The notes under the pieces were generated by a model. That model made no database searches. It had not been told where the DNA came from and saw only the letters and a list, made by a program, of their open reading frames with translations. A stretch of DNA of 64,000 bases from Limnanthes douglasii subsp. nivea (lineage: Eukaryota > Streptophyta > Magnoliopsida > Brassicales > Limnanthaceae): contig JAUPFV010000001.1 of the NCBI GenBank assembly GCA_036936605.1, positions 79,007,910 to 79,071,909 on the forward strand, written 5' to 3'. The position numbers and the translations under genes are program-made. This document shows, piece by piece, positions 54,483 to 64,000 of the stretch (its first letter is position 1; every line of letters begins with the position of its first letter).

Positions 54483-57400
54483 CATCTCAGTTGGTGTCAT
54501 TCTATACGCTATTCTCGAGATAAGAGTAGTTCCAAGAATTAAATTGATACAAAAAATAATTTATTGATATTAGGGTAATTTAGATTTATTTTTTAATAGG
54601 TTTTAAATTCACATACTATGATAATTGAAGAGATTTAGAGAGAGATTTTGTTTCTAAAAAATCCAAACGAAACCCAGTGATAAACGAATCTTGTTTTCAA
54701 TTATAGCAAAACAAAAGCTATTTTACCATAAAATAAAATGGGATGGGTTTAGTGCAGTAATTTAGAATAGTATGAAAATATATAGTTATCGGAATAACCT
54801 CAAAATGATATAAATAAAATCAAATTAACCTAGCATATCAATTTTAATTGTATTACCTACTTGATTAACTATTATAGTAAACCCCGTAAAATATGTAACA
54901 TTTAATGTAAAATTTTAAAAGTACATATTCTAATCACAAGTTTTGTAATAAACGTGCTACTATAAATGAATGGGGTGTAATGATATCAAATAATAATATT
55001 GGATAGTATTTATATATTTATACAGTACCTTCCATGTCAAAATGTTATAGAATTATGACATAAACACGGATCGTTTTTTTCAATATTCTAGTGGTGGTCA
55101 TTGATATTGCAAATATCATTGTTGTATTGGTAGCGGTCGAGGGTTACCATTACGCAATAATGGACAACTTGTGTTATAGTGGCTACATTTATGGAAGTTA
55201 AATTAATTGATGTCTTATGTACGCTTCTTGGCAAAGTATCTCATTTGATGTTTGAACGATCCAAAATTATAACATAATTTTTTAATTTTACTCGTCATTC
55301 AATATTTTCTTTTAAAAAATATATTTATTTCTTTATTTCTTCAAATATTTCTCATTGTTCCGAGATGAATTTGGATTTTGGATTATTTTTTCTTCTAATC
55401 TAGCATTCTTTTCTTTTTGGTAATATATAGTATGTTCTTCGATTTTTAAAGTTTCTTTTACAATTTTTTGACATTTGTTTTGCCCCCTCAATAGAAATTT
55501 GTTTATAGATGCAAGCAATAATTATATAAATCTTTGAGTTTTTCATTCCCGAATAGTGATCATATGGGGTTCAAAACAATTAATACGCCATAATAGTCTT
55601 TCATTCTTGTTTGAGCTTTATAAACTCAATGTTTTTTCTCTTCTAACTTTAGAAAATATTTTTCCTTAAAATCTTCACAAGACAATGTTTATATCCTCTC
55701 CTCTTTAAACATAGCTTTCGCTTAAGTTCCGCAAATTTCTAGCTTCTTCACTTAAAATATTATTACTCCTAAGTTTATTTTCATCATACGATAACAATTC
55801 ATTACTTCGAAAATATATTCTAATTGTTGGATCCATTTTTGCGCTTTCGATGTTCATATATGCCTCCCTTTTTTGTCCACGTACCTTAAATATACTTATT
55901 AAATATTTATTGGTAGTGAATATTTTTTCGTATTTATTTGTTATAATTGGGTAATAAATACTTCCAATATTAGCATTTATGGAGTCTTTCTTCACTCTAC
56001 TTCCATTTGCATCATACTTTTATTTTGAAACAAAGTTCAATAGTTATATAGACAATCATTTCAAATAACTAGGGATTTTTACCAACTCATCAATTTATAA
56101 CTAGGCATCCAGAGCATCGTTTAAGACATACTATTTTTTTATGTAACAATAATCTCCACCAAATGCGCACATTTTTATTAATTTATTTATATCTCATATT
56201 ATTATTTAATTTTCATAAAACATTGAGGATATAAAAATAATAAATATTTTATATTTTTATTCCATACAAAATTATAAAACTCCTTCTGCATAATTTTTTT
56301 GGATAATAATTTTATGACCGAAAAAATAAAAGAATAAATAGAAATTATTTTGTTTATAAACTGTAACAAGTTTTTTATATAAATCTTTTATATATATATA
56401 TTGGAAAATAATTCATCAACATATATTTTAAAAAACTAAATTATACCTCCATTTTATTTTCATTTTCTGAAAAATAATACAGTGTTTAATGAGAACGTAC
56501 TCCATACAAGTTATATTTTTGTGTCTTTTCTTGTAGCATAGTAAAATATAATTTATTTCATAACAACTCACAACTTTAGCACTAAGCACATGGTTAACTG
56601 TCTATTTTATCTCAATCTGTGTTTATTTAGTTAAAAAAACATCTTTAAATATTATAGAAGACTAATTAAGTTATCTTGATTTCAAATATCTGGGTTCTGA
56701 ATTAGCCATGACCACAACGCATGTCAGCCAGTTTATCGGACAATACTATGATACATATAACATTGGACATTTTCACAATGTAGTATACTAGTACAGTAAC
56801 CACACCATACTCTGACTTTGATCTAGTTTTCTACCGAAATAAACATTAGCCTGAATAGTTTAGTGGGACAATTGTAATTGACCAGAATTTATATATGTGG
56901 ACCTTCAAATAGTCGACTACAATATACATCATAATTTTTTTCGTGAGACAACTTTTGAGATGCATATATCATCAGACACTTTCACAGCATGGTATGCTAG
57001 TGCACTAACCACAAAATATCCTAATTTCAACCCTTCAATTTTGAAATGGACATTAGTTCGATAAAACTTTACAATAGATCTCAGTCATATCTTTCAAGTT
57101 TAATTTGATTCAATTCTATTAGTAAAATATGTAATTATTATACTGTAAATAATATCATCATCGATTTCATAACTATGATGTTTGAAATTTTGATATGAAA
57201 TATACTTTATACTTAATTTAAATCGTATTTATGATATATATATATATATATATATAATTTTTACTTAATTTTAAAATAATTATACTATTCAATTTGTAAA
57301 AATATAAAATAATTTTGATGTTTATAATAGTATATAATAATAAATACCTATAGAAATATGTAATTTGTATTAATATAAAAGTTAATAAAATATATAATTA

Positions 57401-58439
57401 GAAATACATATCACTATGATAATACCATTGAAGTTAATGCGATAAAATTTAGTAAGAATGATGCAAAAACAGATTTGAAAGAAGCTGATGATAAGATAAC
57501 ATCAGTTTTTACTATAAAAAAAAATGAGAGAACATATCTTTATTCATAGAGTAAAGTTCTTATTTATGGTGATATAATATCTCATGTAACGAACAAAGCT
57601 AATTAATACATACACAATTTATTTTACCTCTACAATCAGATCGTGTTATCTAACGTGTGATTACACAATTCAACTTAATTTATGCTCACAAAATCAGTTT
57701 CCAATGGGCTTTATACTCTAACAGACCGTGTAATTGTTATCAAACGAATTTTATCCTTATTATTAGTCACATAATTCTTGTGAAAGATTCGATGAAGAAC
57801 TATAATCTTTGTAATATATGAGATTCTTGGCAATCTTTGTTTAGCTAAGACTGTCGAACCTAGAGTTTACATATGTTGTATGAAGTTGTATGTTCTTGGT
57901 TTTTGATTGGATATTGAACCACACCACAACCAATTTTTGGCTAGACTTCCAAGAGTCTTAAATATGTTGGTGTTATATTTTGATGATATCAAATTACCTT
58001 AGCTGAATAGAACCTTGGAGGTGTCTCACGATTTGGTTTGTGCTAACCGTGTTTCTACCTCATCATTCACCGGCTAAAAACCTCTATTGAATAAAAAAGC
58101 TTTATCTTACTGAAGGTAAAATAAAAGTACATCCAACATGTATACTTCTAGTTTAACATCTACTTCTCGGTATGAAAGAGTATCCTTCTCATCCTTTTTT
58201 AAAGTTTTAAAAATTATTAACCATCATGGTCGTTATAGTAAATCAATAAGTAGACAAAAGATAAAGATATGGTTGGCTAATGTGATATATCAATTAATTT
58301 TATTATAGCCAAAGGTATCCCCATTATTGTTGTTGTTTGGTCGAATGTAGATACATGTAGAATAAATAGATTATAGATTTATTGAAATTTTGGAATGGTA
58401 CTTGGACGAGACTAAAGTTTTTTTCCTAGATTAAAGGGT

Positions 58440-58668
58440 GGAATACAATTAATGCAAACTATCGTTATATAGGTAGCCCCTCTAGTTCTTTTGAAGAATG
58501 AATAAACGACTTAAAAAGTCACCAGATGTACCCACAAATTAATTTTGATGTTGAAGGTTCGGCTAGCCGAGACGCCTTGTGTTCTAATTTTGATAAAGTC
58601 AAAGCTTATATTTTGGATGCTGATTATACGAAGTTTTGTTGTATAAAAAAGTTGTTCTATGAAATAAA
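58440..58668 (+). pseudogene. Unrecognised coding-like fragment
   Basis: One frame reads GWNTINANYRYIGSPSSSFE, a TGA, then INDLKSHQMYPQINFDVEGS, and stays open to a TAA near 58668. Its amino-acid composition is ordinary compared with the AT-rich surroundings. It is faintly reminiscent of the end of exon 1 of Tat antisense genes, but no firm match can be made. Confidence 0.2.
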
Positions 58669-59249
58669 ATAAAATATGTATGAGGGATGTACCTTTATTA
58701 TTTTAGGATATGGGACTTATTAACCTCCATATTATCATGTTGGTATTGCAAACTAAAGTGAAAGCTTGTTACTTCAAATATTTTTAGCTTTGTCAACCGT
58801 AACACATTAAGATTTGGGTTTATTATCGTTGATTGTGATAGAGTTTGGGATTTGGAGGGTTAAGGATTACGTTTTCATCCTAGACTCGTTGTTGTTGGTT
58901 TGTAGGATGGATCCATAGCTCCATAAAATGTTGAGGACTAAATTTTCATCATAAACTATCTTTTTCTTTCTTTTTTGGTGCGGAAACCCATTTTTTTTGT
59001 TGGTGTCAAGACCAAATTATAGGTGATTGAGATCCGTCACTTTTAAAATATCAAGTTATCTATGTTATTTTTATATAAAAGAGAGTATAATTTATTCTCG
59101 TTCGACAAACGTGGGTGTAGGTGATCTGGATCAGAAGCTTATTATTCATTTGATTTTTTCTTGTAAACCTCATGGATATTGATGCTCCACTTGCAATCTA
59201 AATATATATTCATAAAAATAATAATTGGTGAATAAAACCTTATCTTTAC

Positions 59250-60010
59250 AGGCCAAGGCCCTACTGAACTGAGTTGTAACTATGTTGAACTAAGTCAATG
59301 TATTCCTAAACTAAGTTATAGTTGAGTTAAATCTTGTTGAGGCTAAGTTGAATCCTCTTAAGGTTGAGAAGAACCTGTGCTGAGACTAAGCCGAATATTG
59401 ATGAAGCCAAAGAATACCGAGGTGGAGCTAAGCTTGCTTGAATCTTGTTGAAGCTGAGTCAAGGTTTGTTGAGGTGAAGCTAGGGTTGGGTCAAATCTTG
59501 TTGAAGCTGATCCAAGGCTTATTGAGGTTGGGCCAATGATGCACTGAATCTTTCTAAATTTGGTCCAAGGCTTGCTGAGGTGAGCCAAAATTTATTGAAG
59601 TTGAGTCAAGATTGAGCTGAATTTTATTAAGGTTGAGCCAAACTAAGCCATTGTATTGTTGAGGCTAAACCAAATCTTGCTAAGGTTAAACTGAATCCTT
59701 TTGAGACTGATTTGAATCTTAGCTGAGGTTGAGCCGAATTTTGATGATGTTGTTGATGAGGCAAACTCATGGTTGAGATAATTCTTTGTGAGACTAAACT
59801 GAATCTTGTTGAAGCTAAGCCAAAACTTGTTGAGTTTGAGCCAATGTTGGGTCAAATCTTGTTGAACTTGGGCCAAGGATTACTGAGGCTGAGACAAGGT
59901 TCGGTTGAGTTTTACAAAGGCTAAGCCGAATCATGCTGAAGTTGGACTAAGTCTTATTGAGGCTGAGCCAAGGCTAGGCCAAATTTTGTTGAGGAAGAGC
60001 CATGGCTAGG
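59250..60010. repeat. Degenerate short tandem repeats of about 21 bp
   Basis: Variants of TTGTTGAGGCTGAGCCAAGG recur throughout (CTTGTTGAAGCTGAGTCAAG, TTATTGAGGTTGGGCCAATG, GTTGAAGCTAAGCCAAAACT). A period near 21 bp keeps short minus-strand frames open as heptad-like peptide repeats. Copies are strongly diverged. Scattered single units continue to about 60910. Confidence 0.75.
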
Positions 60011-60912
60011 ACGAATTAAGCTAAAACGCATGACGATCTTGTTGGATATTTGACTAAAATACTTGAGGAGCGTGTTGGAAATTTCGTTAGAGTCTCGGTG
60101 GAAGTTATTTCCCATTTAGCTGGAGTTTAATGGTTGTTGGTAGTCCTACGTGCCTATCATCAAGCCTATGTTTGGAGGACCTTTACTCGTGGACTTGCTC
60201 ATTTCTTCCTTCACCACTTAATTTGATAAATGGGTGTTAATCATTTCCTTTATCCTTATTTTGTGCCGGCATCTTCCATTTTGATTGGATGGTCCTCACC
60301 CCGATTAATCATTGGTTTTCTCAGCTCTAGCTCTTGAGAAAATTATATTTCCTCTTGTTGTGATATTTTGTTAGTGATCTCTGAATATGGGTCATGTAAC
60401 ACCATCTTTGTTCTCTTATTTTTCCTCTTTATCCTTCCTTTCAAGACTCATATCTCATAGCTCAAATGCAGAGTATGTATGGTTACATGGCTTATAAAAT
60501 TTTATAATTATTAGCTTGTTCTTTCATAAGCTTATTCAACAACTGTTGGACCTCTGAGATGGGTGCAGATGCGGTAATTAAAGTGATTTCTATGAGGAGG
60601 GTTATCGTTCAACATCACTACATAAATGGAATGTTTAGGTTTAGAATTTGTCATATTTCGTTATTACGTGGTTTTTGTAAGGGGCTTGTTGATAACTTGG
60701 TAGGATTCATGTTTGCACCAAAGGATATTGATGAGGCTTAGTTATAGCTAGGCCAAATCCTGATGATGCGGAGTCACTGCCTACTTTGATTGAGATGAAT
60801 GCTATCAAGGTCCAATTGTGGCTAATCTGAATATCGCTAAGGTTGAGTTGTGGCCTGCTAATGTTAATTCAAATATTGTTGAGGCTCACTTATGGCATGT
60901 TGAAGCTAAGAC
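60011..60912. other. No gene recognised; flank of element E
   Basis: Contains a 60-codon ORF at 60559-60741 without recognised relatives, then further diverged copies of the GTTGAGGCT-type repeat. The five bases before element E are AAGAC (60908-60912); the partner duplication lies outside the window. Confidence 0.4.
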
Positions 60913-61285
60913 TGGTGTGGATTATTTTGAACTGAGGGTTGTCCAACGTTTTAAAGAGTTTTTTAAGGTATTAAATGTTTGGGTGTTTTGTAGTGAGAGA
61001 TTTAAGCTGCCTGGCTGTATTAAATGTTTATTACCCTCATTAATGAAAGTGGTTGGGTATTTATACCCTTAATTATGGACTCATGGGCTTTCGGGTCAAG
61101 TTGTGAAACCGGGTCGAGTTTAAAGATCCATTAGTTCTTAAGTAGATTAGCACCTAGCTTAGTCAAAAGGTGTTTAGTGTTTTAATACTTTTGTCCTGTC
61201 CGGATAGTTCAGTGGGCAGTTATTGTCCGAATTACCCCTGTCCGGTTTTCTCAGTGAGTGGTAGTGAATAAATCCGGACTCATTA
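60913..61285 (-). repeat. 3' LTR of element E
   Basis: About 373 bp. It starts TGGTGTGG like the D LTR and ends GGACTCATTA (D: GGACTCATCA). The TATA region GGTTGGGTATTTATA (near 61050) and the GGGCTTTCGGGTCA block are shared with D, as are CGGACA motifs near the U3 start. Confidence 0.8.
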
Positions 61286-61300
61286 GTAGCCCTTTTTTAG
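61286..61300 (-). other. Polypurine tract of element E
   Basis: The minus strand reads AAAAAAGGGCTAC into the LTR. Confidence 0.7.
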
Positions 61301-61443
61301 GCTTTGTCAAAGACCTTTGGCATGACTAAAAAACTTACTTAGTCAGTAACAACATTTTCCGGATCGCTCATCCGTTTGGTTCAAGGTTTACTCGAACTGA
61401 TTTTCTTCTCAGATTTCTAAGAGTTTTTCTTTGGATAATGGGA

Positions 61444-61623
61444 CACGTGTCGCATTTTGATTCATTTTTCCAGCCGTTTTCTTCCTAGAACGGCGCTCCC
61501 ACTAAGCCTAAAAAGTTACTCTTGCATTTAATACTTCTTACGTCAGCGCCGCTTCGAATCATTACCTCAGTCTTTTCGTTTTCTCCTAGGTATCAGTAAC
61601 TTTTTGTCTTACTAGATATAAAT
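61444..61623 (+). promoter_or_regulatory. Promoter of the antisense gene in element E: G-box plus TATA
   Basis: CACGTG at 61444-61449 within GGACACGTGTCGC, TATAAAT at 61617-61623, ATG at 61720. Spacing from G-box to TATA (173 bp) equals that in D although the sequence between has diverged. Confidence 0.65.
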
Positions 61624-61719
61624 TACCTTCCGTCATTGTTTCACCATCTTCATTACTTCACAATTTATTTTCTCATAGTTTATTACCTCTTCTTTCAAAA
61701 ACTTCTCTTGGATAGTTTT

Positions 61720-64000
61720 ATGTTCACAACGAGAAACGCTCTTGTGAAAGGTGGTTTAATAAATCTTTCTGAACTAGAGAAAGCGAAAAATGTTGAGTGC
61801 GAGAGACGTATTGCTGCTGTTCTTCCAGTCTCTCCAAGCAGTAAGTCTGATACACCATCCTTAGAAGCTGATCAAGGATCGTTTTCTGCTAAAAGCACAA
61901 AACCTAAACGTTTATTCCAACCAAACCTCTCATCAATCCCGTCAGGCTCCTCGGTTTAGGAGTCTTAGCCTTCTACCGTACAAGAGAAAGCAGTATCAAC
62001 TGTTAGGAAGCCTTCTCCGTTAATCGCTATGGGATCTGACATTGAGAAAGCCCCAGAGAAAACCAACCCTCGCCGGACAACGCACTTGGTGAAAGACCAA
62101 ACAACCGGCTCACAACCCAAGTCCTCCAAATCATGGGCATCTAAGTCAGCAACCAAGGATAAAGCCTCTGGACCGGAGGTATCTATAAGAGCCTCTAAGG
62201 ACATGCCCTCCGAATCCGAGGCAACCAGAATAACTCCTTAGATAAAATCTTTCGGAGCTGAGATCCAACCCGACACCAGACCTATTGAAGAAACTGGTGC
62301 TCAGCCATTCGGACAGACCACTGATCCACAAGTTGTCAAACCTTCCACAATAATGGAAGAAGTAATGGAGGATAGAATTGAAGAGGCCCCCTTCGAGACT
62401 GAAGCCTCTGGACAGGCTGAGGACACTGCTTCTGATAGAAAAGGAAAGGGCAAGGTGAAGGTGAGAATGACTCATCCGGGGCTGCCAGAGAGCTTGGAAG
62501 GTAAAGTGGGACCTTGTTTTCATAAGGTCAATGTGAAGTATCTGCTGGCCATGCAGAATATTAATTATGTCTATACTCACACCGTTGAGCTGGGTCGGAT
62601 CTGAACCAAGTGGGGGATCCCTGAATCATTGAAGGCGAAATTACTAGTCACACCGGAAACCCCGATGGACTGCAAGCTCAACGAGATTGTAATTTATACT
62701 GAGCTATTCAACTGGGGGCTCATATTCCCCTTGGATCCAGAAATCGTCAGGTATTTCCACCTGATTAAACTCTATCCAAGCTAACTGAGTCCAAATGCTT
62801 GGTATACTCTACTCGCCTGCATCATGGTATTGAGGCTGTCTGACATTCCTCTCTCAATGGAGCAGTTTGCTGCAGTGGCCAGCCTGTGTAAAAACCATCA
62901 CATCCCATTCTACCACTACAACATGGGAGACAACTTTAAAATGGTGGATGACCTGTTAGAGTCAGAGAAAAACTAGAAGACCCAGTTCATATTCATCAGT
63001 GGCGTGGGAGAATGAGAGAAAAATTAAGGCCAATGTCAATCCTAGTATGCTCACCAGCAGTTGGAAGAGCACAAGTAAGTATTCTACTTTGTTTATCTTT
63101 CTTATTTTGCAAAAAAAATATTCCTGAATCACCTCTTCTCTTATGTCAGTATTTCCGAAGGAGTTCTCCGATTATGTGGAGGAAGGGCAGACCACATGCG
63201 CCAAATTAAACGCCTGGGTTGTTGATCGTTGGGGGAACGCCTTCCACAACTGCTTTACTTCAGGCAACTTGGTGAGATCCCACCTTTGGAATACTACGGG
63301 CCGGAGAGATCTTACTTGGGAGGAGCTGACTATACCACCTCCTTCGGCCGTTATACTTAATAGAACAAAGGAGAAGGATGGCAAAATGGCATTGCCCTCT
63401 AGAGCCAAAGCCCCAAGTAAAATGAAAGGAAATGGCAAGAAAAAGAAGGCTGCAGCAGAGGCTGTTCGGGGTACTGCAGAGGAGATTGCTCCGGAGAATC
63501 AATGAGAGCAAGCCCAAGGAGTGATTGATACTACTTTGCTCAAAGTAGTTGAGGATGAGACCGTTAGGGAGGCAGGTGGACCTCAAAATCCACTAAAGCC
63601 TCCTAAAAAAGACCGAAAAAGGGGAGCAAGCAGCGATGAGAGGACTGCTAAGAAGAAGAAGGTCTCCTTCGGGGATGAAGTAATCCTTCGCCCTTCAGAG
63701 TCTCTACCTCCGGCAGATCCAACTGATCCCACCTTGGCAGAGTAGATCCCCACTGATCTACAGTCCGGGGAGGGTACCGGAGGGGATATTAATATTGATG
63801 AAGTAGACATCAGTGGCCTCCAAAATATTGGTCTCTATTTCAACGATTTTGAGAAAGACGACTTTGTTGGCCCTTACCTTCCCTCAAGCTCTTCCAATAT
63901 GGTAACTTTCAATGGCAAGTCCTTCACCATCTCAGGGGAACACGATATGATGACTCAGTCTCTGTTGGACCATCTTCAGCCAGTGCTCAACTTGAAAGAC
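61720..64000 (+). pseudogene. Antisense gene of element E, partial and decayed
   Basis: ATG 61720 (MFTTRNALVKGG) aligns with the D antisense start. The Transposase_28-like domain reads LPESLEGKVGPCFHKVNVKY, ELFNWGLIFPLDPEIVRYF and WYTLLACIMVLRLSD (62480-62830). A putative 75 bp intron 63075-63149 (GTAAGT...GTCAG) is followed by FPKEFSDYVEEGQTTCAKLN and HLWNTTGRRDLTWEEL. A basic cluster (DERTAKKKKVSFGDE) and NIDEVDISGLQNIGLYF follow. Many in-frame stops occur, including changes where D has Gln or Arg codons (for example TAG near 61957 where D reads VQES). The frame is cut by the window end before the coiled coil. Confidence 0.8.

Larger units (their letters stand above)
53628..59240. other. 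No gene recognised; AT-rich DNA
   Basis: After the GGTAC duplication the sequence is very AT-rich with stops in all frames. It holds a 105 bp tandem duplication (54273-54482), a TA microsatellite (about 57232-57257), and a diverged direct repeat in which CACAATGTAGTATACTAGTA near 56770 resembles CACAGCATGGTATGCTAGTG near 56980. A weak coding-like stretch lies at 58440-58668. Nothing else can be named. Confidence 0.5.
60913..64000 (-). mobile_element. Element E: Tat retrotransposon related to D, cut by the window end
   Basis: The 3' LTR (60913-61285), PPT, antisense-gene promoter and most of an antisense gene (+) match element D in order and sequence. pol, gag and the 5' LTR would lie beyond 64000. 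Antisense-gene stops are numerous, so E appears older or more decayed than D. Confidence 0.85.

Overview
The window looks like plant nuclear DNA, probably from a eudicot with a repeat-rich genome. It holds one host gene with plant-type introns, Mutator-like and probable hAT remnants, and a dense nest of LTR retrotransposons. The larger elements belong to the Tat branch of Ty3/gypsy. Evidence for this is an archaeal-type RNase H (aRNH) after the usual RNase H, and an extra gene on the opposite strand near the 3' LTR. No CRISPR array, rRNA gene or intact tRNA gene was seen.

Layout. 320-1862: the 3' exons of a SEP+UBX protein (plant PUX3/PUX4 type), the only apparently intact host gene. 3013-7495: a decayed Mutator-like transposase gene, split by a probable hAT element (3708-6311) that contains a 725-730 bp tandem duplication. 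9559-13494 (- strand): element A, a small non-autonomous LTR element that has lost pol and carries a piece of a host PPR gene. 13829-24615 (+): element B, full-length Tat. 26397-36180 (-): element D, full-length and from a different Tat family. About 36944-39552: a remnant of a third, divergent version of the Tat antisense gene. 43235-53627 (+): element C, a sister of B. 60913 to the window end (-): element E, related to D and cut by the window edge. LTRs, target-site duplications, primer-binding sites and polypurine tracts were located by eye for A-D. The intervening DNA is AT-rich and mostly unrecognised.

How the parts work together. Each large element has two converging transcription units: gag-protease-RT-RNH-aRNH-integrase from the 5' LTR, and an oppositely oriented gene starting just inside the 3' LTR. 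In B, C, D and E the antisense gene has its own CACGTG G-box and TATA box upstream of the ATG. It has a putative phase-1 intron at the same protein position, a Transposase_28-like domain (Pfam 'putative gypsy type transposon'), a basic NLS-like cluster, a coiled coil and an acidic tail. The two units meet at short tandem repeats, usually with a period of about 90 bp. Gag-protease and pol lie in one frame, separated by a single stop codon followed by CAG TTA (B, C) or CAG TTT (D), which resembles the stop-CARYYA readthrough context of plant viruses. All copies carry inactivating lesions. B and C share two of them, suggesting one defective lineage was mobilised in trans.

All homology calls come from reading translations by eye; no database search was run.
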